Of a stretch of 64,000 bases of DNA, positions 22,494-35,100 are shown piece by piece. Position numbers and translations under genes: made by a program. The stretch is from positions 24,949,501 to 25,013,500 of the forward strand of contig NC_079878.1 of NCBI RefSeq assembly GCF_029227915.1, read 5' to 3'. Under the pieces are notes generated by a model that saw nothing but the letters and a program-made list of their open reading frames with translations, was not told the origin of the DNA and ran no database searches. The stretch comes from Hydractinia symbiolongicarpus (lineage: Eukaryota; Cnidaria; Hydrozoa; Anthoathecata; Hydractiniidae). Position 1 is the stretch's first letter. Every line of letters starts with the position of its first letter.

Positions 22494-22832
22494 CTAGTAG
22501 ATAGTCAATAAGCAAAGGGTGAGCAACATTCAAGCCTGTAAATTATAGAACTCTAGCAATATTAAGACTCAGTCAAGATTATGTTGCTCATAAAAGCTTG
22601 TGTATTGTTAACTCTGCAAACACTGGCTTATTTTTATCAGAATCTATTTAAAAAATTAGCACAGTGCTGGTCAGTTAAATTTCCCTTTTTTTGCAGGTTT
22701 GAATGTTGCTTGCTTGTTACTATTTGGCTATCTTCTCAAGAAGAAAAAGTTTGAAATCAATTTTTGTCGAAATTAGTAGGAATTTCTTTCAACTGTTAGG
22801 ACAAGAAATATCTCAGAAACAATTGTTGATCT

Positions 22833-22838
22833 TTTATT
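22833..22838 (-). promoter_or_regulatory. Candidate polyadenylation signal for the PLEKHG5-like gene
   Basis: TTTATT on the plus strand (AATAAA on the minus) about 330 bp beyond the stop codon. Confidence 0.3.
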
Positions 22839-23164
22839 CCCTGTTATTAACCTTAATTTATTAAGTCACAGTTGGTTTGTCATATGAAGAAAATCAAGAC
22901 TGTGTTTGCTTACAAAAAAACTATGAAGAGTACTAAAGCAGGGCCGGTCTGAGATTTTTTGTTGTCGATCATGCATTGTAAATAGGGAAGAGACTTCTGC
23001 AGAAGACGTGTTTTCACCCGATCAAAGAGATTAAAGTGCTTCTCCCTAGCCCTCAAGTCTAGCTGTCACCTACAGTCCTGTTTTTTTTTACGCGGATGAG
23101 GTAGCCAGTTACCTATTAAAATCATGCGTATTTTTCCATTGTTAGAGATTTTTGGCGAGTGTAA

Positions 23165-26100
23165 TCATATGTTGTCTAGATAATTTTCTGCATAATACGA
23201 GTCATTATTGGTGACATCAATACCATTTCGTGGTTGAATCACAACGTCATCGTATTCATCATTTTCCTTGTGGAACATGCTCGTGCTAAACGAGATATTG
23301 GTTTGTTGTTGTTGTTCCTGCATATCGATTCTGTATGAAGCAGCTACTTCTGTACTGCGCTTTTCCTCCGTACATTGCGAATGATCATCAGTTTGCGTAT
23401 GTACAGACACAAATTGTTTTTTGTTTGAATGTAATGAATTTAATTCGACTGCTTCATGGATCAAATGACGTGTATTTGACGTCAGTGTTTTGTCGGATTT
23501 TAGATCGTTATTTTTATCTTTGTTATTTTTATTTTCATTTGATGTTTGGAAGGTACCACTGCTATCTGAGCCAGAACTTAGATTAGTCGGAGTTGTTGCT
23601 CTTTCTGATTTTTTGTTTTCGTTTACCAGGTTCGTTTCTTGATGTGTTATTTCGTTAATATTGTCAAGATTAGCAATTTCTGGTACACTGTTGCACTTCC
23701 GTAGCTGCCTGCCACCGGAAGAATTATTTATCGCATCACTTTCCGACTTATGACTACGAAAGCTGTCTCCTAGACGATTACCATTAGGTATGTAGTCGAC
23801 GCCCAATTGTGAATTTTTGTGACTGTCTAGTACCCATGATGCAATGTGGTTTTCTGGAATAGTTTCAAAAGGCGGCTGAGATGACGACATGTCTCTGTTT
23901 ATATCATTTGGTGTATCACTTGATCTGACATTTTGGTCAGCATTCAAAGCTCCATTATTTTGCGGTTTGTCAAAAAAAGAACTATCGCTCACTGTGCTGT
24001 GAGACGGTGAGAGTACTTTTAAATCTGTGTCTGTTGCCGTCGTATTTGCATCTTGAAAAAAATCTAATGTTGAACCTCTACCATTTTTTGCGTTTTGATA
24101 TCGTCTCTAAAGAAAAAACAACATAATTATTTCTACACGATGTGGTAGGCGATACCAAAATGGCGTCTGGAAGTACACTTTTTATCTGTTGGCTGTTTAT
24201 ATGTAGGCGAGCTGGCTCAATTTCCGAACCAACTCAGCAAAACTGGATTTATACTTAGAAACACTTAGAACAGTCGGTTTTAGTTATTGGTCAAACCAGA
24301 TGAAGATTTTATACAAGAATCATTTTGTATTACCTTTAAGTCTATTTAACTTACTCTCGCTTTTTCGATAGCTGCCACCCATACGTCTCTTTCGTTTTCA
24401 TTTACCTCCAACAAGAAGGTTGTTTGCAGCAATCCAAACTCATCCAAGTAAATAAAAACAATGCAATTATCGGAGACCTCAGATTTGATCAGTTTGACCT
24501 TATCCAAATGAAACAACTGACGGATTAAACGGAATGTGCTAGCGCTCTTCTTGTGTCTAGCCATCAGAAATATATCTGTGAATAGAAAACCTTCCACGTT
24601 TGTTTCATTCTATGGAAAAGTTACAGATTATATGGAGTTATATGTGTAATTCTTGTCTCTTTTTATTTCATTATAAACTGGTTACACAAAAAGTCGGCAA
24701 AAAGTGATTAAGTTTTGGCTAGATGACTAATATTTTTTGCCGACTTTTTTATTACCGACCAAACTTTTTTGCCAACCTTTTTTTTCCGACCAAACTTTTT
24801 TTCCGACATTTTTTTTCCGACCTAACTTTTTTTCCGATTTCTTTTTAATTTTTTTGCTGATTTTTTATTTTGCTGATTTTTTACGGGTAAAATTTTTTTG
24901 CCGACCACCTTTTTTGCCGTTTTTCCTTTTGTTGCTAATTTTTATCAGTTGTATGCAATTATTCTTGAAATTGACTGAACTTAAACTTTTTCATATACCT
25001 ATAACCATTTTTGTTGTTGTTGTTGTTTTAACTTCCGAATCTAAACTTTTTTGATCATTTTTGTTTGGAAATTGGTTATATTTTGTCCAAGTATATAATA
25101 TTTTTGCCGACTTTTTATTTACCGATAAGGTATCTTGTCCTTGTAGGTCAAAAGGATTGGTTAGAAAAAGTGGCCAAAACTTTCCAGTCACGTTGAGAAC
25201 GTTTTGTCAATCCTTGTCGACGTTTTTTTATCCCCAAGTTGTATACATACTTATAAATACATATACGTAAACAAACCTCTTATAATGTTTTGTAGCTAAC
25301 TCGTGTTTTAATTAAAATAAAATAAAGCTACTTACGCGCGCTTTTTTTTCGATCAATTTCATTGGTCCGTTCTTCAGTACGCATCGTTGCTCTTTTGTGG
25401 GTAAGTTCTGAATATCCACGCGAAGAAAATCTATGGCCGTCTAAACACATTCAGTGATTGAATAAGTTCATTGTTGTTAGAAACTATTCGCGAGAAGAAA
25501 TAATGAATCAAGATTCCAGTTATTCATCCCTCTACCCAGGTTCTCTTGGCTCCTGAGCAATTATTATGGAGCGGCTGCTATCGAACATATTAGAAAGGCA
25601 ACATGACCTGGGAACGAAGTTACTCGGTTATTTACTTATGTCATGCGAAGTATAGTAATTTTTGCTGCCACAACCAAGGTTATTATTTTTTTATTTACAG
25701 TTGACTCCCTCTAATTCGAATCTCTATAATTCGAATATTTCTTTAATTCGAACTTATTTTTCAATCCCTTCAACACGATTCTCTCCCTTATTTGAATTTT
25801 AAAGTGTAAACAGGGATTTGAAAAATTTGAATGTTTTTCTAAAATTCAAAAATTGTCTTTCGAACATTATTTTTCAAAACGTTGGTCTTGCACTTGGTGA
25901 CGCAATTCGTATTGTCGAAAGAGATCGTCTCCAATGTAAAACAATCAAATACTCAAAAGTTTTTCAAATAGAATTTCTTTTTTGTCTAGACTATGAAAAT
26001 AAAGAATGAGCGAAACTTGAATTATGTTTTCTTGATCTCGTAATTTCTCTCTGTAATTCGAATTTTCACTCTCTGAAGGTGAAAGTTCGAATTACAGAGA

Positions 26101-29100
26101 CTTTCTATAATTCCAATCTTCCTATAATTTGAACAAAGTTTTCCCCTGTGGGAATTCGAATTAGGGAGAGTCAACTGTAGTATCAAAGTTTTTACAACCC
26201 AGCTTAGTTTCAATTCTAATGATTACAATGTCACTTATTATGGCCGAACTAAGCGTTAATTTCAACAAACGTTAATGTATCTCTTATCTGAAGAGTAAAA
26301 GAATCTCTACATCTTGGTCAATTTACTTTCGTTCTGAAACATTCTTGACACAGTTTAAACATTCCTAAGCTTAAATATTTTATCTTATTTCGTGAGCCTA
26401 ATGACTTCAAGTCTTGAAAAAGAGCCTACACATATTCCGTGTAAAATTTTCATTATTCCTTTTAATTTAAAAGATTTTATTATATATTATATATTAAAAT
26501 AGTTATTATAGTTAAAAGATTATGAAAATGTCGCAGATCTATTTTGTTACAAAATTTTCTGTCACCCATTTAGCACCTAGTTTTTTTTGTTAACTAATCG
26601 ACAAATTACATTTAAATACTTTAACCAAATTTTGTTATATTATTAGTCCAATGCCATGGAGACGAAGTTGCCACAGGGACACGCGATTGGCTGGGGTCAC
26701 GTGACATCTTCGTTTAATGTTTACATTTTTTTGTACGCATTAGTTTCTTTACAGTTCTCTGAGAAAAAAACAACGCTTTTGGTTTTTATACTCGAGTTTG
26801 TTTACACCACACTCCAATTCGAACATAAACCCTTAAAAAACAAGTCTTGCAAATATGCGGGTAAAATCGGGTAAAATCGGGTAAAATCGGACAACAACAG
26901 TCCCACAGTGGGACCGCCATAACTCTTGATAAATAGGTTGTTAGGAAAAGTACTCTCCATGTTTTGAATTGTGCTACCCAAAGGTACCAAACACAGACCG
27001 TTTAGGTTTTGTAATTAGCCACCAATCATGGCTCAAGTGACGCTGAAGAAGAAGCTCATTATTTTTGACTGAAAAACAGGTCTTTTGAAAAAGGAGCCGG
27101 CCTTTCAGGGTTAAGTTTTATCCAACACATAAGCACATGATGACTTACCCATTTCACTTCTTCATTCGCTGCTTGCATTGTTGTATAATATTCGAACTGA
27201 TTCAAACATTTGTCCAGTTTTTCTCTTTCAAACTTTTTACGAAGTGTTTTATTGATGTTTGATATAAATTCTTCCACTTTTTTAAGCTAAAAAAAATATT
27301 ATGTGGACATGCTTTTTCAGATAATAAGTACCCCAAAGCATAAAAAATGCAGAAAGAATACTTCTTTAGTTTTCGAAATTATAATTTTTTTTTCTTAAAG
27401 TTACTTTATCAGTAAAAAGTGTCTGAATTTTGTGTCGGACAAAATTTCTTACCGACCTTTTCTTTTACCAACCACCTATTTTCACCAAGTTTTGACCAAT
27501 TTTGTTTTTTCTCTCCTTTTAAAAAAACGATCCCAAATTGACTTACATACCAGTATTCATTTTTCGAATATCTATTTTCTACTTAGACGCTAAACAGTTC
27601 GAGTTATCCAAAGAAATTAACTTAAGGGTGACCAAAAAATGGTTCGAGAAAACGAATGTTCGAGTTATGCAGGGTTTGAGTTAACGAGTAGTTTTTATAA
27701 GGAAGTATTAGGAAATGTCCAAGGGACTGTACAAAACAGTTCGACCTAATAAAATTTCGAGTTAACCGGTGTTTGAGCTACCGGAAGTCCACTGTACTTT
27801 CATATTTTCTAAACTCAACAAGTATTTTACTGAAAATTAGTAAACAAAAATAGACTAATTTTTTTTACTATTTCTTTTATGCCAACTTTGTTTTAATTCC
27901 ATGTGACGGTTTAAGGTGGATTTTCACTTAAAAACGAATTGGAGCGGATCAGAACGAAAAAAAATTTTCCGCTTCAATTTGTTCTGATCCACACTGAAAG
28001 TTGAAAACATTTCAACTTTTCTTGCAGTTCAAAAGGGAAAAAATTAAAAACAACAACAAAAGAATAATTAGCAAATAGCCAATCAAATTTAAGTATTTTT
28101 CTTGTTCCGCGCTCCAATTCACTTTTAAGTGGAAATCTACCTTTAGAGATGAATAATGATTATATCTATATATATACTTACCAAAATATGCAACTCCTCT
28201 TTTTCTTTCTCATTTTTTGTACCTTTCGTTATCTTCTTCAACAATAAGGGATATCTTGTTATTCGTTGCATTGGTTCCGTCAATAAGTCTCTCAGTATGT
28301 ATCGTTGCGCGTGTGGAAGGCTTTGACACCACTAATAATCAAAATTAAGGAAAATCATATCTCAGAGGAAAATCAAGTCACTACTATAGATTCACGTAGT
28401 GTAAGCCTACCCTTAAATACTCCGTAAAATTTTTGCTCTTTTCGCTTCTTTTTGTTTCTTGTACTTCTGTTAATTCACGAAGGTACTCCAAACAGGCGTC
28501 TTGTCTTAAACAAAAGCTGACGTATGGCTGAAAGAATTCGTCAACCTAAAATCAATGGCTAGCTAAAAACTTTATGTGCTATAAACAGTATATATACAAA
28601 GCGTGACACTTTTTGTTTTCCATTATTTTATCTGTTAATTAATATTACTCTACATCCATTGCCGTATCTTGCCTATATGTCAAAATCACTTAGTGAAAAA
28701 TAAACACGCACATTCATCGCCGCAAAACTCATCGGAAAAATTTACCGGCGCAATTTTGATTCAATGAACCAAGTTGGCCAGCTGATAACGATAAGTCCCT
28801 TCTCCGAATATTATTATTAGAATGAAATACGACAAGTACATGTTACCTTGTAAAACGAAGCCAATAGAGTGGTTGGTCTGATTCGGTTTCGAGTTTTCCT
28901 TGCCTCGTTTATCACAGGAATCATATGGCTAGTCCATAATTGATCATTAGCCAATAATACCTCATTAATATTGCCAAAAATATTTTCGTGCTTTATTTCT
29001 GCGAGATCCCCTTGGCTTTGGATAATCCTAAAAGATTGTTGAAACACCTGAAAGATAAAAGCTGGAAATAAGAAACCGCGTTAGACAAACACGTGTGGTG

Positions 29101-32100
29101 GGTTGACGTTTTAATCCTTTTTTTCATTTACCTGAACCACGATCCTCAATTTCTTTATGTAATTCCTTTCAGTGGTTAAAAATTCCCATAGTGCTTGCTG
29201 TTGAAGTCGCATGTTTTGCGTCATGGACTTGTTGTTCGACATTACGTCCTCCCATGACTCTTCTAAAAAGTAGTCCTGGCAGTCAGCAATGGTTTTGTCA
29301 AAACAGATCTTCTGGTAATCATACAACCGATCTGCGAACTCACGCACCTGAAATGGAAAATAACGTACTCTCCAAAATGTAGTTCTGCCGTAACCTCGTC
29401 CTCAAGGGTCTTTTTCTTTTACAAACAATTTCGCATGGCGAGAGGAGATAACTATTTCTTCTCGCCGTCCGAGATTATCAGAAAGATAAAAAGAGACCTG
29501 GGGACGAGGTTAGTTCTACCGTTAAAATTGAATATTTATGCTATTGGCTATACACAGAAAAGTAAAAACTTACTTTCTTTTTTTTGTTTGGAACCTTAAA
29601 TAGTAAGAATAGAATTATGAGACATTTTTAGAAAACAAAAATCGATACACCAGATTAATTTCTATATTCTACGAAGTTCTGTTCGAAAGAATTCAGAACA
29701 GATAAGACTAGGGCTGCTCTTATTAGTTTCGCAACTCTAGAAACTTGAATATTTTCTTCAACACGTTTAAATGACTAGCTAACAGCTTACCATCCGTAAG
29801 CTGATCTTTTTTGACAATTGCGTGTGTGGAGGTTTTTCATGATTAGAATTATTCATCACCTAACAAAAGAAAAAACCCAGTCTACTCATAGGTTTCTAAT
29901 AAACAGGGGGTCGGAAATAGTTACAATATCTGAAAGAGAAGGAGCCTTAATAAATGTCCATCCCCCCCTGAATTTCAAAAAGGGTAAAATTTCTATAAAC
30001 ACTAAGGCAAAAGAAGAATACTGTTTTTAAATTCAAAAGAATGATCTTGGTCGATAAAGAACTGAGAAATTAAAAAGATAAGTTTTTTTAGAGTCCCCAA
30101 ATTTACCTCTGCCAAGCTACTTTAGATTAGCAGACATTTTTATTGCTTTATATTGATTCAGATAATTAGTGCAAATCTTTTTTGGGTTAATGAACAAAAT
30201 GTTTCGAAGCTGGAAATTTACATCATCACTGCTCTCTTGATTCGGGTCATGACAGGAAGAGACTGTGGAAACAACAGTTAAATACATGGGTACGAAGTTG
30301 TTTCTATTAAGGATCGTTCTATACGAGATTGCTATGCTACTTACTCTCGGGTTTTCAATACAGGAGTGGGTCTTAATAATTTAGAAGAGGGCGTGGAGAG
30401 CTTATAAGCAAGGCGGTCTTATTTAACAAGGCGCAGGAATTAAAAGGCAATGGAATGGTAGCTAACAGACAAAAACATCACTAAATACAAACTGTTAAAT
30501 TGTTTTCACCTTGTGCTCAAATTAATAACCGAAGGGTCTTAATAAAGTGTGAGGGGTAGAAGAAAAATTTAGAATTAAGAAACGACCTCACTTATTTATA
30601 CAGCATATTCAGGCCGGAGTTCGAGGGTGGGAGGTACTACTCCCTTTATTACCATTGTGTTAGGTAGTCAGTCATAAAACTTATGACTGACTACCTAAGG
30701 TATGAACGATGGTCATTTTGTTTTGGAACCCTTTTAATGTAAAAAAGGAAAAAGAAAAAAATTCTTACGTAGTACGAAACATTTAAATTGACAAAATTAA
30801 CCTTATCGGAAGGAACTTTATTCGACAATTGTGGTGGTGAAATTATCTAAAGTAAAGATATTCTTTACAACTAACTGATGTAACAGACTTTAAATTGTAT
30901 AAAGTCCGGTAAAACTGATTCACTGATTTAAAATATATGAAGACCGGTGAAACTAATGTACCAACTTAAAAGTACAAAAACTCCGGTGAAACTGATGTAC
31001 CGATGTAAAAGTGTGTAAATTCCGGTCAATAAACATGTTTTTACAACACAAGAACAAAAGTTACCTCTAACACCATAAAAAGTAAAGGTTAATTAATATG
31101 TAATAAGCTAAGATTAATTATCTGTAGTATCAAACAATCAAACAAAACTTTGATTGAATGGAAATATCAATGTCACCTCAAAGTTTTTCGTTTTAAATTC
31201 GCGAAATTTTTATTTTTTTTATTCCTCTTTTATTTACATTAGGAGAGTATCATAATTGAGGGGTGCCATTATTTAATCATTCAATACGCAGCGATTAACT
31301 TCTAAATAAATGCACCAACCTTACTGCAGAGCTTGTACTTGCATCTTTTTATATTATACATTTTTTATCTTACAAAAAGGAACTATGAACACGTTGTTGT
31401 TTTGATTTGTGCCATATAATATAACCATTGCAAGAATCTCAACAAATATTGATTTGGACGCAACAAATGCAAGTGGACGCATTAGACGCTAAAATGTATA
31501 CTTTTCCAGTACTTAAGACCTGTTTGGTACGAAACCCCAAAATCATCCTAATTTCTTTGAATAATTCTACGTGAAGAAAAATATATGTTTACTAGTCGAT
31601 AAAGCCCGTGGAATAATCCACTTAGGCGAAAGGTCAATAAAAAAATGATGTATTGCTGATGTCAGCAGTGCAGTGCAAATAAAAAAAATTGGCGAAATGT
31701 GTTTATTTTTTGTCTGTAATGTGTAGAGGTTGAAACGCTGGTCAAAATAATGTACGGGATCATATGTTCTCGACGAACCCATAAGGAGATCATATCAGGG
31801 ATTAAAAATTTTGCTGACTTTAGCAGCAAAGACCTGTCAAAACCTTAAAATTTAATTTTAGAAAATTGTATACCTGTTCCCGTCATCGCATAGATCTTAA
31901 AATGATGATCAAGAAAATGTATAGGATCATGTACTTTTGATAAACGGTTGGTCCTAGGTGGTCCCTAGTTACCCACGCAGTGAAAAATCATTGACGTCAC
32001 CACCTCGTTTCCAAGTTATTTGCCCTCAAAGTTTTAGATGCACTGTAATGGCTTCATTATTTTAATATAGGATATTGACGTTAAAGTAGTATTATTGACG

Positions 32101-35100
32101 TCGCGCTGTAACGTCAGAAAATTTGACGTAATAGACATGTATTTTTCGGCAACATCAAAGAAAAATGAACACATCCACTTTGCCTGTCACAGACACACGG
32201 AACTGGCGTATTATTATATAGACTAGTCGATAAGGCCTGTGGAAAAATCCACTTAGGCAGGATAACAGAGAAAAACAACCGTCATTTAAATCTTGCTGAC
32301 ATCAGTAGAGACCTTTCATAACACAAAAATTTTTTTCAGAAATATGTATACCTGTTGCCTTCATCGTATAGATCTTGAAACGCTGATCAAGAAAATGTAT
32401 AGGACCTTGTACTTTTGACAAACGGATGCAGAGATATTAGGGTTTAAAAGTTTTTTGATGACGTCATTAACCCGTCCATTCCGAAACGGATTCGGTGACC
32501 CAGATTTGGAAAACTTACCCAAATTGGTCTCAGGTAGTCCCTAGTTACCCACGCAGGAGATGACGTCAGTTATTTCCACCCGTTTCCAATTTATTTAGCC
32601 TTAAATTTAAAATTGCAATGCAATGGCTTAATCTTAATATACTTTCCTTTGACGTGAATATTGCTTTAACGTTAAAGCTTGCTAATTTACAGAACAAATT
32701 TATAGGCGATGCTTTATAGAATTTATCAAAGAAATTTTATCCACTTTGCAAAAGTCACAGACAGACAGACAGAACTAGCGTATTATTATAGAGATGTGAT
32801 AAAGCGAAGGTTAGAGAGTAAATTCTTATAAACATTCGAAAAATAATATTAATAAAAACAAAAAGTGTATAGATAGAGAAAACCTTAAATCGTTTATTTG
32901 AACAGAATAAAAAAAATCATACCTTATCAGGTAAAACCTTCGCTCGGTCTGAAAGTGGCGGTGGTGAAGTAGTTGGTTCCATTAGCTCATTTCTTGCTTG
33001 CGTCTAAATGTAATAAAAGTCTGTATGACAATTTCAAATCCTCTATTTTGCGTCGAATTATTCTATTTTAATAAGCTAGTGATAAGACATTTTTCCCAAA
33101 TAGAAAGAAACAAAAACTGTTTCGATGCAGTGCTGCTCATAAATACAACCTCGTCCCCATGTTTTTACTTCCAGCCTTTTTTATTTAATTTTTTTTCGCG
33201 TCGGCAGTTTTTTGCCGACGCGAACCCCTCTGTTACTGTTTCGCGTCGGCATTTAGCCAATTCACGTCGGCAAAAATATGCCGACGTGAATTTTCGTTTT
33301 TTAATTTAACTCGACAATCCACCATTTTACGTCGGCAAAGATATGCCGATGTGAATTTTCGTTTTTTTGTTTCGTCTCGGCAATCCATAATCTCACATCA
33401 GCAAAAACAGTTACATGGGGCTTAATTTTGGTGTCTGACGTCAACGAATTGTCTTTCAAATTCGAGCCTTTTTCTTCCAAGCCAGCTTGTTCACAGTCAA
33501 AATACTACACAAACTACTTTAATTCTATTTAGGGCAAATAAGGAAAATGCTTAGCGACCACGTTATGAACTTTATTAATTCTTGTATTTAAGGAGTACTC
33601 TCGATCGCCGATATATTCGGTATATATTTACGATAGATTCGCCTTAGCAAAATTTTGCTGACGTAATTTAGGCATTTGCCGTGTGCCTACGTGAATTAGA
33701 AAGGCTGACTTCTCAACCACACTGAGAGTTCTAGCGACGGTAAAAGGTAAGGTTGTGGGTCGAATTTGTACAAGCAGGCATAGGTGTTTCGGCGAATAAT
33801 ACGTTGAAACATGGAGAAATGCTGGAAAAAAATTGACATGCAGAAATTGTAGCGTGGTCTTTAAAATAATAAAAAATCAAAAAATGTTAATCAGCTAATA
33901 CACTGGAGTCTTAATCAGAATATGCATTTATTTTAAAAATATCAAAATTTCAACTAGGGTGGTCATTATTTTTATATCTCTATTGTTCTAACCAATAGAC
34001 CAATTGTTTTGGTCTATTGTTTGGACCAATCCCACCTTGATTTTTTTTTGTAAAAGATAAAGCATGTACCCTTTTTATTTGGCACATTTAAAATTTATTT
34101 CTCGTTGGGGAAAATATGTGACAACAAAAGATTTGGTTTTACTCACGTGGCCTGACTGTGCACCCTACGCCCTCGCAACAAGGGCGTGTGTGTTATGTAA
34201 GTCATATGATATAAATGGGTAAAAATATCTACTTGAACCTATATTACAGAGGGTGGAGAATTTTGAGTCTCGCATTGAGGTGATGCAGGTGATTTTACCA
34301 CCCATATGGAAATCTGGAAATGACAGATAGCTGTCATTAAAAAAATTGGCAAAAGAAGAATTTGACGTCAATGAAACTAATGATGATTTTATAATTTTTT
34401 TACTGATGTGACTTTCTTCAATTTTTGTGTATTATAAGTTCATCTTAGAGGTAATTTGAATATAATAAAAATGATTTTTTTTAATTTTTAAAAGTTATTC
34501 CAACCAGTTCTAGCAAAATGTAAAAATATCCCACTTTTGTTTTATTAATGGGAATGAAGCTTTTCACATTTCCTTGTAATAGGGCAACTTCGTTCCCAGG
34601 GCATTTTGTCTCGATTAAATTGGGCACTCTTTAATAACGGCTCAGGGACCACAAGACCCTGGGGACGAGGTCGGTAATAGGGAAATAGTGAAAGTCAAAG
34701 AATTTTTAACCTATGCGTCATATGGACCAAAAGCTATCGAAAATAAACTGTTGGAGCGGTAAAGTTACCACCGTGCTCCCTACCCTCTGCCCCCAAAATA
34801 GTGTTAAAAGAAATCCAGAATCAATTTAATAAAAAACATTTCATAAAAAAAAAAAAAAAATTTGACGCGTATAAAGCAATTGTATTATTGTCAAGATTTA
34901 TATAACTACTCAGCTGTTCTGCTTCATTTCCAAAATAAGAACACGAGTAGGGTCTTTTTCAAGTCTTACAACCAATGACTTCCTCATTATAACTTATTCG
35001 TATATCTCTACAAGCAAAAAGTCGATGCTTTTATTTCTGGGGTGCAACTGAAGTAAGTTACAGTCAGAGTAGAAAAAGCCAGCTAATAGGATGGGTATAC

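Larger units (their letters stand above)
16772..23164. other. Gene-free, repeat-rich interval
   Basis: No supported host exon on either strand. It holds the inverted-repeat and Harbinger-type elements listed separately, a GA-rich microsatellite at about 18086-18114, an (AAAC)n run at about 19412-19437 and a 33-bp tandem array. A minus-strand AATAAA at 22833-22838 could end the PLEKHG5-like transcript. Confidence 0.55.

Noticed and set aside
32998-33309. 103-codon open frame on the plus strand
   Set aside because: It crosses the CGTCGGCA hairpin cluster and overlaps an exon of the PLEKHG5-like gene on the other strand.
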